From assembly GCA_965219125.1 (NCBI GenBank), contig CBDCMO010000001.1, positions 62,001-126,000 of the forward strand: a stretch of 64,000 nt of DNA, given 5' to 3'. Shown here one piece after another: positions 15,335 through 24,717 of this stretch; position 1 is the first letter of the stretch; every line of letters starts with the position of its first letter. A program made the position numbers and the translations under genes. The notes beneath the pieces are model-generated. The model did not search any database, had not been told where the DNA came from, and was given only the letters and a program-made list of their open reading frames with translations. This DNA comes from JBBSOK01 sp965219125. GTDB lineage: Bacteria; Bacteroidota; Bacteroidia; Flavobacteriales; Flavobacteriaceae.

Positions 15335-16498
15335 GTAAGTCGTTTTCCGTACCCAATAATCGCTAATTTGTTTTCAGTTTCATCAAAAAAAGTAGTTTCA
15401 ACAAATGAATCTACAGGGAGTAATTTAGTTTTCTCATCAAAATTTATATCTTCTAAATCAGATAAAGTTTGATTGGTAAGGGTATAATTTTTAAAATAAA
15501 TTCGTGACGATTTTGTTCCTTCACGCCCATAGCTTATACTTTCTTTGTAAATTAAATAGGTGTTTTAATTATGATAAAATTTATAAGCAATTTGTCTTTT
15601 ATTGGCAGATGCTGAATACTCATAGATTAAATAAAAAATATTCTCATCTTCTATAACTAATGTGGTATTTAGAGACATTTCATCGTAAATTAGTTTCTCG
15701 TACTCTTTTGCACCTTGCGGATTACTAATTACTAAGACATCATTTTTTAAATAAACTTCATTGGATTCTACAGATTGCTGCTTATTTTCGTTAAAATTAT
15801 TATATATAAACTTTAATTTTTTCGTCTTTTCAAAACCATTTTTTCTATAGGTTATTGCTAAGTTGAAACTTATATTTTCATAGCTAACGAATAAATCAGC
15901 TAAATTGCTGATTTCAGTTGAATTTATATTTTGAAGGTTTTTTTCAGCATTTGTTTTTTCTTCAGGAGAATAACCTTTGTTGCTTAAAATTTCTTTTTGA
16001 AAATTTTTATAAAATGCTACTGATTTTTCTAAAACTATCGGTTCTTTTTTTGAATTTTTAATTAACGGGATTTTATAAGCGGCATTTTCGAAAGTAAGAA
16101 GTATTGTATCTGTTTGTGCTAAATTAAGAGGCTTTTTTAATTTTTCATCACCGTTAAAAACATAATCATTAACGGTAATTACTTGAATACTCGAAATGCT
16201 ACAATTATCCGATTGTATTATAAATTTTTTTTCAAGTAAATTATCAGATTCTAAAAAAGCTCTTTTAACGATAACTTCGTCAGGATTTTTGCTTATTATA
16301 AAATCATTACTGGGGTTATCATTTTGCGCTAGTTACATTATGAAAAACTAGCGTAAAATCATCCATCTCTATTTAAAAGCTATTAGTTTTATCTACAGCA
16401 TTATTTAAACTTTCCAAGCATTTATTTTCTTGACCTTTGCAGGAAATTAGAGATAGTAAGAATAAGTATATTGCAAAATTTAATTTCAATTTTTTTAA
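15331..16498 (-). pseudogene. Multiply broken lipoprotein gene (immunity-like)
   Basis: A lipoprotein leader without ATG (LKLNFAIYLFLLSLISCKGQ, about 16489-16430) ends at TAA 16373-16375. A 255-codon open stretch without start follows in another frame from 16332 to 15568 (KRAFLESDNLLEKKFIIQSD early, YLIYEYSASANKRQIAYKF late). It stops at TAA 15565-15567 and then continues in the same frame for 78 more codons to TGA at 15331 (NKLAIIGYGKRLT). Start loss, a frame change and a nonsense codon make it a pseudogene of a protein of about 370 residues. It is not related at first sight to its intact neighbours. Confidence 0.75.
16321..16359. repeat. 14-bp inverted repeat at the lesion of the broken lipoprotein gene
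   Basis: ATTTTGCGCTAGTT (16321-16334) and AACTAGCGTAAAAT (16346-16359) are inverted copies with one mismatch around an 11-base loop. The hairpin lies exactly where the leader frame and the body frame of the pseudogene part, so it may mark a template-switch or small insertion. Confidence 0.6.
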
Positions 16499-16577
16499 TG
16501 ATTTTAAAATTCGGAAAGGAAATAATAGATATGATATTGATTAAGTTTTTTAAATAAAGTTTAAAAACTTGTGAAAC

Positions 16578-17369
16578 TTATTTTAATTGCTTTTTTATTT
16601 TGTAAAGTCTACTTTCAGACTCACCAGTTATGGAATCTAAATATTTACTTGTTAAGAAAAATTCCTCATTCTGATAAATTATCTTACCAAAATCTTTTTG
16701 AACTTTGTTCTTGTTCATGTTTTGCTCAATCAAAACTAGATTTGTTTTATTGTCTTGCGCATAATTAAGTTTTTTATGCACTTCTTCTATATAACTATAT
16801 AAATCAAAAGTTGCTAAATCTTTTTCAATTGTTAAACGAATAGTTGCCATTGAGCGAGGATCTCCTGATTCTTCTTTCATTCTTAAAAACGTACCTTCAT
16901 ATTTACCAATCCATAACTTGCTAATTTTTGAGAGATTATTATTTTTAAAACTCCAATTTTTTATTAATTTACCATCTTCAGTGACACTTAATATACTTTT
17001 ATCTTCAACAACTTTTGTAGCTACTATTATATCTGATGATTGTAAATTTAAAGTATCAAAAATAACATACTGTTTTACGTCGTCATTTTTTATAAATCTC
17101 TCCAATGAAAAGATAATATGTCCATCTTTTCTAGTTTTATAGAGACTATAGTTTAGACTATCAATTTGAGTCTCGTGGGTTGAGATTACAGTTACATCAT
17201 TTAATTCTTGACCAGAATAAATCTCCCGATTTATAAAAATGTCTTTTTGTGAATGCGATGTTTGGGGCATCGCTACACTTTTTTCTGATTCTGAATTTGA
17301 AAGTTGATTTTTACACGATATTGTGGAAAAAACTGTAAAAATTACAACAATAGCAATATTTATTTTCAT
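16578..17369 (-). CDS. Lipoprotein, candidate immunity to the muramidase/M23 effector
   Basis: The 263-residue protein carries a lipoprotein signal (MKINIAIVVIFTVFSTISC, Cys19) and a Ser/Glu-rich linker before the folded part. A stretch in the second half (KLWIGKYEGTFLRMKEESGD, then MATIRLTIEKDLATFDLYSY) looks like a lipocalin- or DUF5991-type beta-barrel. It starts 2 bp after the stop of the 763-residue peptidoglycan hydrolase gene, so it is most likely its immunity protein, protecting the producer's own wall in the periplasm. Confidence 0.7.
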   Translation of the reverse strand: MKINIAIVVIFTVFSTISCKNQLSNSESEKSVAMPQTSHSQKDIFINREIYSGQELNDVTVISTHETQIDSLNYSLYKTRKDGHIIFSLERFIKNDDVKQYVIFDTLNLQSSDIIVATKVVEDKSILSVTEDGKLIKNWSFKNNNLSKISKLWIGKYEGTFLRMKEESGDPRSMATIRLTIEKDLATFDLYSYIEEVHKKLNYAQDNKTNLVLIEQNMNKNKVQKDFGKIIYQNEEFFLTSKYLDSITGESESRLYKIKKQLK

Positions 17370-17371
17370 AA

Positions 17372-19663
17372 TTAAATTCCTGTTTGTGAAGTTTGATCTG
17401 GAGTTGTATCTACGTCATTTTCCAATTCATCAATAGTGGCTAAAGGGTCTATCCGATCTCCAGTTCTACTATTTGACGTTCTTACTTCAAAATGTAAATG
17501 ATTCATTTTTGCTTCTTGTCCAGACGCGTTACCTGATTTGCCCGTTTTCCCTATTAAGTCACCTGCTTTTACTATAGCTCCTTTTACAACGTCCCTTTCT
17601 GACAAATGAGCGTAGAAAAAATAATATGTGGTTCCGTTATATTCTCCTTTTATGCCTAATGTATTACCATAAGATGTTGAAATATAATCGTCATAAATCT
17701 CACCATCTACACAAGCATATATTTGAGTTCCTATAGGTGCGTATAAGTCTAAACCATCGTGATGTTTAGAAATTCTAATGTCTGCATCTCCATGATCACT
17801 GGAATCAGGATAGAAGCCACTATTATACCAACCTCTTAATTCCATTCTATCTAGTGGATGATGCCATTCCGAAGATTTTTCATCACAACAATTATATCCA
17901 AATTCTTTTAAAAAGCCTGGTTGAATATATAAATCACTTTCGCCCTTCATTTCTTCAGCGAAATATTCATCGTAATGATTTAAGGCTTCTGTCATTGTTT
18001 CCGCAGGCTGCCCATAACGACCTTCAGTTTCATTTTTAGGTAAGCTAGCCCATTCTCGGCTACCATAATCTGCTGTGGCTTCCCTGATTTTGCCATCAAC
18101 TATTAAGTCTAACATCCCAGAACGTTTATATTTGAATAAGATCACACAAAATCTGTCTTGGCTCAATTTGGAAAAATCTGTGATGTTATATTCATTTCTT
18201 CGGGTTATCATATCTGAATCATCCCAAGTATATCCCATCACTTGGTAAGCACCAGCAGCACTCGAGGTCGTTTCACCAAATGGACGTTGGATTTGTGGGT
18301 GATCAGACATGTCCTTATTATAAGGTTCAGCAGTAAAGCTAACACCTCCGAACAAGGTGGTGTAACCTTGGTCTCCAACAGTTCCTTCACCTACACGCAA
18401 CATTCTCATATATGCACGTACTCTTGCTTCACAAATACAAATTCCACCAATTTGAAAATACGAAGTTTCACTCTCATTCAAAAACTCCTTCTCATGCAAT
18501 TCCTCATCACCCTGCGCTGAAGCCTTTAACCAAAGTTTTTCAACTAATTTTTTAAAGACTGGGAAGTTAATTGTATTTCCTTGATCATATTTCTTTAATT
18601 CCAATACGGCTTCAACATCATCTGCATAAGCCTTTTTTCCGTCTTCAATTTTAGTGTTTCCTAAATTGCCTTCGTTTGTATTTTTTGCGATAATTCCTGC
18701 AAATTTCGTTTTATTTTCAGCTGTAATGGTGGTTCCGGCTGTGTTACCAAAAGTATAGGTGTATGTTCCATCTTCTTTACCTTTTGCAATTTTATCCTGC
18801 CATTCTTTAAAATCTTCATCAGATTTTGGTCTTAGTCGTATTGGTATTGAGACAGTACCTTCATCAATTGTAGCTTTTAATTCTGTAATCTCTTCTAAAT
18901 CTTCAGATTTTTGAACTTCTTCAACTGTATCATCTCTCTTAAGAACAGGAAGCGCAGCATTGGCGCCTACCAAAAGTTCTTCTTTTTCTTGAATAAGTAT
19001 TGTAATTTCTTTGCCATCCAAATTTCCAGTTTTGGCAAAAACGTATATATCGCTTTCTAAAGCGGACGAATCTATTTTTTCAAATTTTATTTGATCTTCA
19101 AGTTTTTTTGTTGGAATATCCTGGATACTTTTGGCTAAATATTTAATATTTTGTAATGCCGTTAGTACCATTGGCACAGCGGTATATTCATTTCTTGCTT
19201 CTAACGCTGATTTTGAAATCTTAACTATATCTTCGGCAATCCCATTTCTATTTGATGCGGTTACTGTATGCTCACCATTAAATTTATACGGATAAGAATT
19301 TCCTGCCTCTTCCGTTTGTGCTTTTACCACTGTTTTTTTTGCGAAATAAGCCTCAATAATACCATCTTCCGTTGCATCGTTTGCTGCTGTAGAATTCATT
19401 GCAGGCGCCTCTTCTGCTGTTTCAGGGGCAACAGTTTCCGCTTCTGCCGTTTCTGGTTCTGTTTCCACTTGTGGCTCCGGCTCTGCAACTTGCGGTTCTA
19501 CAGACGCAACAGGCTCATCTTCAACTATACCTATTTGTTCTAACGGACCAACTTCAACTGAAGCAACAGGTTCGTTAGTAGGAGTCGGGTCTTCATCTGA
19601 ACTGAAAAGACCACGTATCCAGCTCCCAATTCTGCCAAAAAATTTACCGATTGCTTCAAACAT
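17372..19663 (-). CDS. Dual-domain peptidoglycan hydrolase effector (muramidase + M23 peptidase)
   Basis: Three parts are visible in 763 residues. Residues 25-100 form a Pro/Glu-rich linker with repeated EPVASVE. Residues about 400-580 look like a phage-type lysozyme: RAYMRMLRVGEGT with Glu426 as candidate catalytic acid, then SSAAGAYQVMGYTW. Residues about 600-740 form a LytM/M23 metallopeptidase with HHDGLDLYAPIGT (His635, Asp639), YAHLSE (His686) and the HxH motif NHLHFEV (His722, His724), which cuts peptide cross-links. There is no signal peptide. It follows VgrG, an adaptor-like gene and a DUF4280 tip, and precedes a lipoprotein gene, so a wall-degrading T6SS effector cutting both glycan and peptide is well supported. 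Confidence 0.85.
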   Translation of the reverse strand: MFEAIGKFFGRIGSWIRGLFSSDEDPTPTNEPVASVEVGPLEQIGIVEDEPVASVEPQVAEPEPQVETEPETAEAETVAPETAEEAPAMNSTAANDATEDGIIEAYFAKKTVVKAQTEEAGNSYPYKFNGEHTVTASNRNGIAEDIVKISKSALEARNEYTAVPMVLTALQNIKYLAKSIQDIPTKKLEDQIKFEKIDSSALESDIYVFAKTGNLDGKEITILIQEKEELLVGANAALPVLKRDDTVEEVQKSEDLEEITELKATIDEGTVSIPIRLRPKSDEDFKEWQDKIAKGKEDGTYTYTFGNTAGTTITAENKTKFAGIIAKNTNEGNLGNTKIEDGKKAYADDVEAVLELKKYDQGNTINFPVFKKLVEKLWLKASAQGDEELHEKEFLNESETSYFQIGGICICEARVRAYMRMLRVGEGTVGDQGYTTLFGGVSFTAEPYNKDMSDHPQIQRPFGETTSSAAGAYQVMGYTWDDSDMITRRNEYNITDFSKLSQDRFCVILFKYKRSGMLDLIVDGKIREATADYGSREWASLPKNETEGRYGQPAETMTEALNHYDEYFAEEMKGESDLYIQPGFLKEFGYNCCDEKSSEWHHPLDRMELRGWYNSGFYPDSSDHGDADIRISKHHDGLDLYAPIGTQIYACVDGEIYDDYISTSYGNTLGIKGEYNGTTYYFFYAHLSERDVVKGAIVKAGDLIGKTGKSGNASGQEAKMNHLHFEVRTSNSRTGDRIDPLATIDELENDVDTTPDQTSQTGI

Positions 19664-19695
19664 TTTATACTATTTTGAAAATTAATTTTTCATAT

Positions 19696-20082
19696 TCAAG
19701 GCGTTACTCCATCAACATCAGAAGCTTCCATACTATCAACTTCAGACTTTTGGATGTGGTCCTTAATCTTAATATCCACACCGCCGTAGCTGCATTTTAT
19801 GGTGCTAATTTCCAATAATGCTTTGTTTCCTTGAATGAGAATTTCACCTGTATTTATCCATTTTACGGGTGTTATCAATGACACACATGGTTGGCTGGAA
19901 TTGTTGCTCTTTTTACAATTACCCTTAAATTGTAGGTTCGTTTTTTTACTGTCTTTTACCGTAGCCCACGTTTTGTCCTGTAATTTAATTTCGTTGGAAG
20001 TTACTACCAATTTACCTTCTGGAGTTGTACAAAGACTACATTCCAGTTTTGCATTATTACATACATATTTTTTCCCTGCCAT
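19696..20082 (-). CDS. PAAR-like DUF4280 spike protein (module B)
   Basis: The 128-residue product is a DUF4280 protein with the cysteine-bearing start AKLECSLCTTPEGKLVV, the middle CVSLITPVKWINTG and the closing CSYGGVDIKIKDHIQ. The family is regarded as a PAAR-like cone on the VgrG tip. It lies 12 bp after the adaptor-like gene, the same spacing as in module A, and 32 bp before the 763-residue effector. Only a short tail of 20 residues follows the conserved core, against 45 in the module A protein. Confidence 0.85.
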   Translation of the reverse strand: MAGKKYVCNNAKLECSLCTTPEGKLVVTSNEIKLQDKTWATVKDSKKTNLQFKGNCKKSNNSSQPCVSLITPVKWINTGEILIQGNKALLEISTIKCSYGGVDIKIKDHIQKSEVDSMEASDVDGVTP

Positions 20083-20094
20083 TTTTCCCTATTT

Positions 20095-20946
20095 TTATTC
20101 TTGGGTTAAACTGTAATTTATGGTCTTTTGAAAATCGGTTCCATAACTCGAGTTTATTTCAAGTTTCATATTATTTACAATGCTCGATTTCCTATTTAAT
20201 GAATATGTGCCCGAATAATTCAGCAATGTTGAGTTTTCAATTGTATCGATATTTCTATTTTTAAATAAAGTTCTAACTTCTTCGGAATTGTTCTTTGAAT
20301 CGTTAAACCATCCATTTATTTTAAGCGAAATATCTTCCGAATTTATTTTATCCAGTAAAATCACTTCCTTAAAATTGACATCTTTTTCGAATATAAAATT
20401 TTCAATTTTTCTTTCTCTTCGGTTGTATTTTGAATTAATTGAACTGTGTTCAAAATAAAGTTTGTTGAACAGCCCACCAAAAAGGCGATATTGCTTAAAA
20501 TCTTGAAGCAAGGCATCGTGATTTTCCATCTTTTTTTCTACTCCAATTAAATACTTATCGAACGCTTTTCCACTAAATTGGTTTTCCAATTTTTCTCTTA
20601 CAGAATACCACTTTTGAAAAATCTCTTGATGATTTTCAATTTTAATTATCTCACCGAAAGCATCAATTCTCAATTTTACATAATCAATTGTTTTAGCTAC
20701 TTCGTTCGAAATATTTTCCTGCTTTCTCAATACAGAATCCAATGTCAACTTCATTTTTTCCGTAGTTATCAATACAATACAAATTCTAGTTTCCTGCGGA
20801 ATTATCTCAACTTTTAAGCTTCTGGTAATTTGTTGTTTTTTTCGTTTCTTCTTTATGACCGTTTCAGACTTAACATTTTGAATATAGCGGGACGTTACAG
20901 CTATTTCGGGCATTGAAAGTTGAAAATATTCCGGTACAAATTTCAT
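20095..20946 (-). CDS. T6SS adaptor-like protein without LysM
   Basis: The 283-residue protein has no signal peptide, a basic N-terminal patch (VIKKKRKKQQ, about 31-40) and then helices with IDAFGEIIKIENHQEIFQKW, corresponding to the segment EIDNNARLINIHNHSEILSRW of the LysM protein at 3922-5094. Both then run through a charged helix to an aromatic motif (LFGGLFNKLYFEH here). It is placed between VgrG (5 bp gap) and the DUF4280 tip (12 bp gap). I infer an effector-loading adaptor or chaperone family specific to this system; I know no name for it. Confidence 0.65.
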   Translation of the reverse strand: MKFVPEYFQLSMPEIAVTSRYIQNVKSETVIKKKRKKQQITRSLKVEIIPQETRICIVLITTEKMKLTLDSVLRKQENISNEVAKTIDYVKLRIDAFGEIIKIENHQEIFQKWYSVREKLENQFSGKAFDKYLIGVEKKMENHDALLQDFKQYRLFGGLFNKLYFEHSSINSKYNRRERKIENFIFEKDVNFKEVILLDKINSEDISLKINGWFNDSKNNSEEVRTLFKNRNIDTIENSTLLNYSGTYSLNRKSSIVNNMKLEINSSYGTDFQKTINYSLTQE

Positions 20947-20951
20947 AACTG

Positions 20952-22742
20952 TTATCCCTTACTAATTTTTACATCTGCATTTCCTTGAAAAGTTGAAACT
21001 CCTTTGGAATGTATCATCATATCACCCGCAGTTGCAATAAGATTTGCCGAAGCCGAATATTGGTTGTAAAGCGTACCGACATTAACTGATTTAGCCTGTG
21101 ATACCATTTCAAAACTGTTACTGCTATTAATGTTATGATTTTGGCCAATGCTTTCCAATTTGTTCTGTCCAATGTTTAACTGCATATTTTCTACAACATT
21201 AAATTCAACGTTCTTCGCATTAAACGTCATTTTCTCATTTGCGGTTACTTCAATATTATTGTTGGCCGTATCAATAAATATAGTATTGCTGTTTTTATCT
21301 ACAATTGTTATAGATTCTGCACCATTACTATCATTGAATTCGATTGTATGGCCACTGCGCGTTCGGATAGCTTTTATATCATTCATCTCCGTTTTCCAAC
21401 TTTCAGGTTTATGACCGCTATGATAAAGACTTCCCATAACATAAGGGCGTTCGGCATTTCCGCCCTCAAAACCAATTAACACTTCCTCACCATTTTCAGG
21501 GATAAAATGAAAACCTTTATCGCCGCCGGAATGTGGCGTTACAATCCGAAGCCACGGCGTATTGCCGCCCAACCGTTTTTGCCAAGCAAACTGAACTTTG
21601 ATCCTGCCCATTCCTTCCGGATCGGCATTTTCGGTAACAACGGCCGTCTGTGTTTCGCTCCTTGGGATTGCGTTAAAGTTGGTGTGCGGATATACATCCA
21701 TCTCGGCAGTAATTGCTTCAAAATTATTTTGATACCGGCCGTTTTCATTCGCGGTGTGGGTTACAGATGTTATACGATAACTGCCAAAATTCTCTGCCTC
21801 GCCCACAATCTTTACCACCTTTCCAAGAGTTACGCCGGGGTTATCGCTGCTGCCTTTTAGGATAACCTGACTTTGGTCCGCAGCTTTCTTCTGTTGTTCT
21901 ACCTGTTTGTCCAATCGGATTTTAACCTGCGGATCGCTATAGCCGTTTATGAAAACGTTGGTTTCCTTTGCATACATTTTTGTAGCCTTTTCACTTGCAA
22001 AACCATTATAGCCGCTGCCATTTGCAACTTCGGAAGTTTTCTTTTGATGTTGATCGTTTACAAGATAATCATTCGTAAAATAGTTGAAGTTGTTGGGCTG
22101 CGGATTCAATTCCATACTGAATTCCTGCAAATCATTGCCGTAGGTTAGGATAGTAGCTTCGCCGGAATCTGGTGTTCCGAATACCAATTTCTTGCCATCG
22201 TAATAAAACCATTCGCTATATTGTGCAGCGAGCCTACTAGCATATTGCCAAGAACTTTCATTGTTCTGAACAGAATAGTGCAGGGCAGTAGCATTATTGG
22301 GTGCAAAGGCCGTATCCAGTTTCGATTTTTCATAGCCCGAAAATGTCTGCATTAAAATGTCCTGTAGGCCAACATCGTTAAAGGAGGCGTAATGTGGGCC
22401 GTCGTCCGCTATTACGGTTGTACTTTGAGCCTTTATCACTACAGAATCACCCTTGCTCTGGTAAAATCCTTTGGTACTGTTTATGGCAGTTACAATACCC
22501 TTAAACTGTAATTCTTTATAACCTTGAAAGGCACCTAATGATACTATTTGTACTGAAATTATCTCGCCCAAAAAGTTTTTAGTAGCTCCGGAAAGTTCTC
22601 CGCTAAGTTTGTCCAGCACGTCCATACGGCAGGTAAGCTCAAGATTGTGGTGTGCATCAAGTTCTTGATGTAGCGTTAGTCGCTGGAAAGTTGGAATAGG
22701 ACTGCCTGCTACGTATATTTGTATTTCGCTCTGTAGTGCCAT
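20952..22742 (-). CDS. tssI: VgrG spike protein TssI (module B)
   Basis: The 596-residue VgrG is closely similar to the module A protein through the gp27-like part and the RTRSGHTIEFNDSNG segment, to about residue 475. Its tail is different: VTANEKMTFNAKNVEFNVV, then QLNIGQNKLESIGQNHNINS, a beta-helix without the regular GENIS repeats. The distinct tail probably matches the distinct cargo behind it (adaptor, DUF4280 and M23 effector). It starts 17 bp after a candidate immunity gene. Confidence 0.95.
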   Translation of the reverse strand: MALQSEIQIYVAGSPIPTFQRLTLHQELDAHHNLELTCRMDVLDKLSGELSGATKNFLGEIISVQIVSLGAFQGYKELQFKGIVTAINSTKGFYQSKGDSVVIKAQSTTVIADDGPHYASFNDVGLQDILMQTFSGYEKSKLDTAFAPNNATALHYSVQNNESSWQYASRLAAQYSEWFYYDGKKLVFGTPDSGEATILTYGNDLQEFSMELNPQPNNFNYFTNDYLVNDQHQKKTSEVANGSGYNGFASEKATKMYAKETNVFINGYSDPQVKIRLDKQVEQQKKAADQSQVILKGSSDNPGVTLGKVVKIVGEAENFGSYRITSVTHTANENGRYQNNFEAITAEMDVYPHTNFNAIPRSETQTAVVTENADPEGMGRIKVQFAWQKRLGGNTPWLRIVTPHSGGDKGFHFIPENGEEVLIGFEGGNAERPYVMGSLYHSGHKPESWKTEMNDIKAIRTRSGHTIEFNDSNGAESITIVDKNSNTIFIDTANNNIEVTANEKMTFNAKNVEFNVVENMQLNIGQNKLESIGQNHNINSSNSFEMVSQAKSVNVGTLYNQYSASANLIATAGDMMIHSKGVSTFQGNADVKISKG

Positions 22743-22759
22743 TTTCTTATTTTTGTATA

Positions 22760-23518
22760 TTATTTATCTTCTATTTTATTGAATTTTCCATTTTTATAAT
22801 GAAGTTTTAATATGCTGTCGGTTGTTTTTACAAAACCAGTATCTTCACCATCCTTAATTACAGTTATTTGGTCTGGATATGCTATTGTTTTGGTATCTTC
22901 ATCATATTCTATAGATACATCTTCGGCTTTCCATTTTTCAAGAGCTAAGGTTTCATTACCGGCAAAGCAGGATTCACAGTCAGTAAGTTTTCCTTCGTAT
23001 AATAAAAGTTTTCTTAATACATAAAAATCATTTCCACCACCATGGGTCCCATAGCCTTTTATAAGATAACCATTGTCTGGTAATTTATTTATTTGGTAAT
23101 AATAACCATCTTTAAAAGTGCCTTCAGTATCATCCTCTAGATATAAATATCCTGTATATATTTTATCTCCTTCCATATAGCGGTACATTGATTCAAAAAT
23201 TTGCCACGTTCCGTTGTTAAACCAATCCCAAGAAATGATTGTTAATTTTCTGTCTTCTGAGGTGGCAACATGAAAATTTTTATCGAGAACTGGAAAATCC
23301 GAATCCCTATAACTTGGGTTTGAAAATGTGCTTAGCAACTGCGTTTTGAATTGTGCCAGAATAGCACCTCTCTTTTCATATTCGTATCTGTTTTCATTAT
23401 ATTTTTTATAGAGTAAAACAGCTTGATCTTCTTCCTTACGTGAATCGTTCTGGGGACTACAGCTTAATGGCATTAATAAAAACACAGGCAAAATAAATAT
23501 GTAGAAAGACCTTATCAT
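22760..23518 (-). CDS. Lipoprotein, candidate immunity to the lysozyme-like effector
   Basis: I choose the ATG at 23518, which overlaps the stop of the upstream effector as ATGA and puts the lipoprotein signal at the N-terminus (MIRSFYIFILPVFLLMPLSC). An ATG at 23554 would add twelve residues before it. The mature 230 residues contain a polar beta-rich domain (ISWDWFNNGTWQIFESMYRY, about 105-125 of the chosen protein) with no recognised family. The translational overlap with a probable peptidoglycan hydrolase supports a cognate immunity role in the periplasm. Confidence 0.7.
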   Translation of the reverse strand: MIRSFYIFILPVFLLMPLSCSPQNDSRKEEDQAVLLYKKYNENRYEYEKRGAILAQFKTQLLSTFSNPSYRDSDFPVLDKNFHVATSEDRKLTIISWDWFNNGTWQIFESMYRYMEGDKIYTGYLYLEDDTEGTFKDGYYYQINKLPDNGYLIKGYGTHGGGNDFYVLRKLLLYEGKLTDCESCFAGNETLALEKWKAEDVSIEYDEDTKTIAYPDQITVIKDGEDTGFVKTTDSILKLHYKNGKFNKIEDK

Positions 23519-24288
23519 TTTGAGAATATTTTGGCTGTTTGTAAATATCTCCAAGAGGCAAGATTGGATAATGCAACATCATTGGCATCCCGTTTGTGTT
23601 TAGTTATTTTGTAACCCTTGCTGTTTAAAGTGTTTCGATAAAATATATTAAGCCCTCCGGCTTCTTCGAGCCATCTTCTAGCCTTTCCTTCTCCTTGATA
23701 GTATACATAATTCCAATAAGCAAGTTCATCTTCTGAAGGCTTGGGATATCCAAAATCCTTAACTGCTTTGAAGAAAATTTCCCTACGATGTGCCAATGTT
23801 GCTCCACAGGCCCAAATCATACTTTCCATATTGCTGAAAATAGCAGAAACAACTTTTTCACCTTTTTCGTTGATCTCTGTTTTTTTTCTGAATTCAGCGC
23901 CACTTCTTAAATCTGAATCCGAATAACCTTCGTTGTAATCAGTTGGTAAGTATTTTTTATATCTAATAAATTCGCTTCCAAAATCATCAGTACCCGCTCC
24001 CATAAAACCATTTATAATTTTATCATTCCGAATGTGAAAGGGTGGCGAGCTGGAATAAGCTGTGGGATCATCTAAATACCATATACCCAATCCCTCTGTT
24101 AGAATTATAGTAGCGAAATAAGAAGGTATAAACCCATAATTTTTAGCAATCTCTTCAATTAAATCTTTAGCTAATTCCTCCTCTTCGAAATTTACATAGC
24201 CAGATACTCCTAATACTTTCCATGCCTCATATTTTTTTCGTAATATTTCCTTTTGAGAAACATCGGATATTTTTTCTTGCTTACCCAT
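23515..24288 (-). CDS. Lysozyme-like T6SS effector candidate
   Basis: The 257-residue protein is soluble and has no signal peptide. Residues 53-75 (FIPSYFATIILTEGLGIWYL) look like the helix of lysozyme-like transglycosylases that ends in a catalytic Glu (Glu65). Residues 190-212 (AYWNYVYYQGEGKARRWLEE) fit the second lobe of that fold. This assignment is pattern-based and moderate. The gene is 8 bp after the second tssD of module B and overlaps a lipoprotein gene, the same slot filled by the HEYGH metallopeptidase in module A. I infer an envelope-acting effector that may ride inside the TssD tube. Confidence 0.6.
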   Translation of the reverse strand: MGKQEKISDVSQKEILRKKYEAWKVLGVSGYVNFEEEELAKDLIEEIAKNYGFIPSYFATIILTEGLGIWYLDDPTAYSSSPPFHIRNDKIINGFMGAGTDDFGSEFIRYKKYLPTDYNEGYSDSDLRSGAEFRKKTEINEKGEKVVSAIFSNMESMIWACGATLAHRREIFFKAVKDFGYPKPSEDELAYWNYVYYQGEGKARRWLEEAGGLNIFYRNTLNSKGYKITKHKRDANDVALSNLASWRYLQTAKIFSK

Positions 24289-24296
24289 AATATTTC

Positions 24297-24692
24297 TTAC
24301 ACTTTACTGGGCCAGTTGTTCTTAAAGGTAGTACCCTTAACTTTTATTTCTTCCGCGGAAATTATCAGAAAAATCTTCAGTGGCTGGTTGTCCGTTGCGT
24401 TGAAACTCTCTGAATATTCAATGCAGTGTGCCCCGCTGAACTCTATTTTTTTCAGCCCGCTCATGGTATCGCGCCTGTAAAATGTGATGGTTCCCTTTTT
24501 GGTCAGGTTCGGCTGGATCACCCATTCTAGGAAATCCGTCTTGGCGGTCCCCTCTATGAGCAGGCGCAGCTGGCCGCCGCGCGGCTTCTCGCTCGGCCTG
24601 CCTGTGTAGTCGGTGCCTTGGGTGAATGTGAAGGAGCAATCCAATAGATTGAGCTCCTCATCGTCTAGAATGAGTGTTGATAGGAATGACAT
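24297..24692 (-). CDS. tssD: TssD (Hcp) tube protein, module B second copy
   Basis: The 131-residue protein equals the one at 12145-12540 except for three residues in KIFLIISAEE. Its last 25 codons differ from the module A gene mostly at silent positions, while the rest is almost base-identical. This means that the two genes were already separate and later made alike by gene conversion, or that a copied tract ends inside the gene. It belongs to the Bacteroidota TssD family and directly precedes the lysozyme-like effector. Confidence 0.93.
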   Translation of the reverse strand: MSFLSTLILDDEELNLLDCSFTFTQGTDYTGRPSEKPRGGQLRLLIEGTAKTDFLEWVIQPNLTKKGTITFYRRDTMSGLKKIEFSGAHCIEYSESFNATDNQPLKIFLIISAEEIKVKGTTFKNNWPSKV

Positions 24693-24717
24693 TGGGAACG
24701 TTTTTTAAGTGGTTTGT

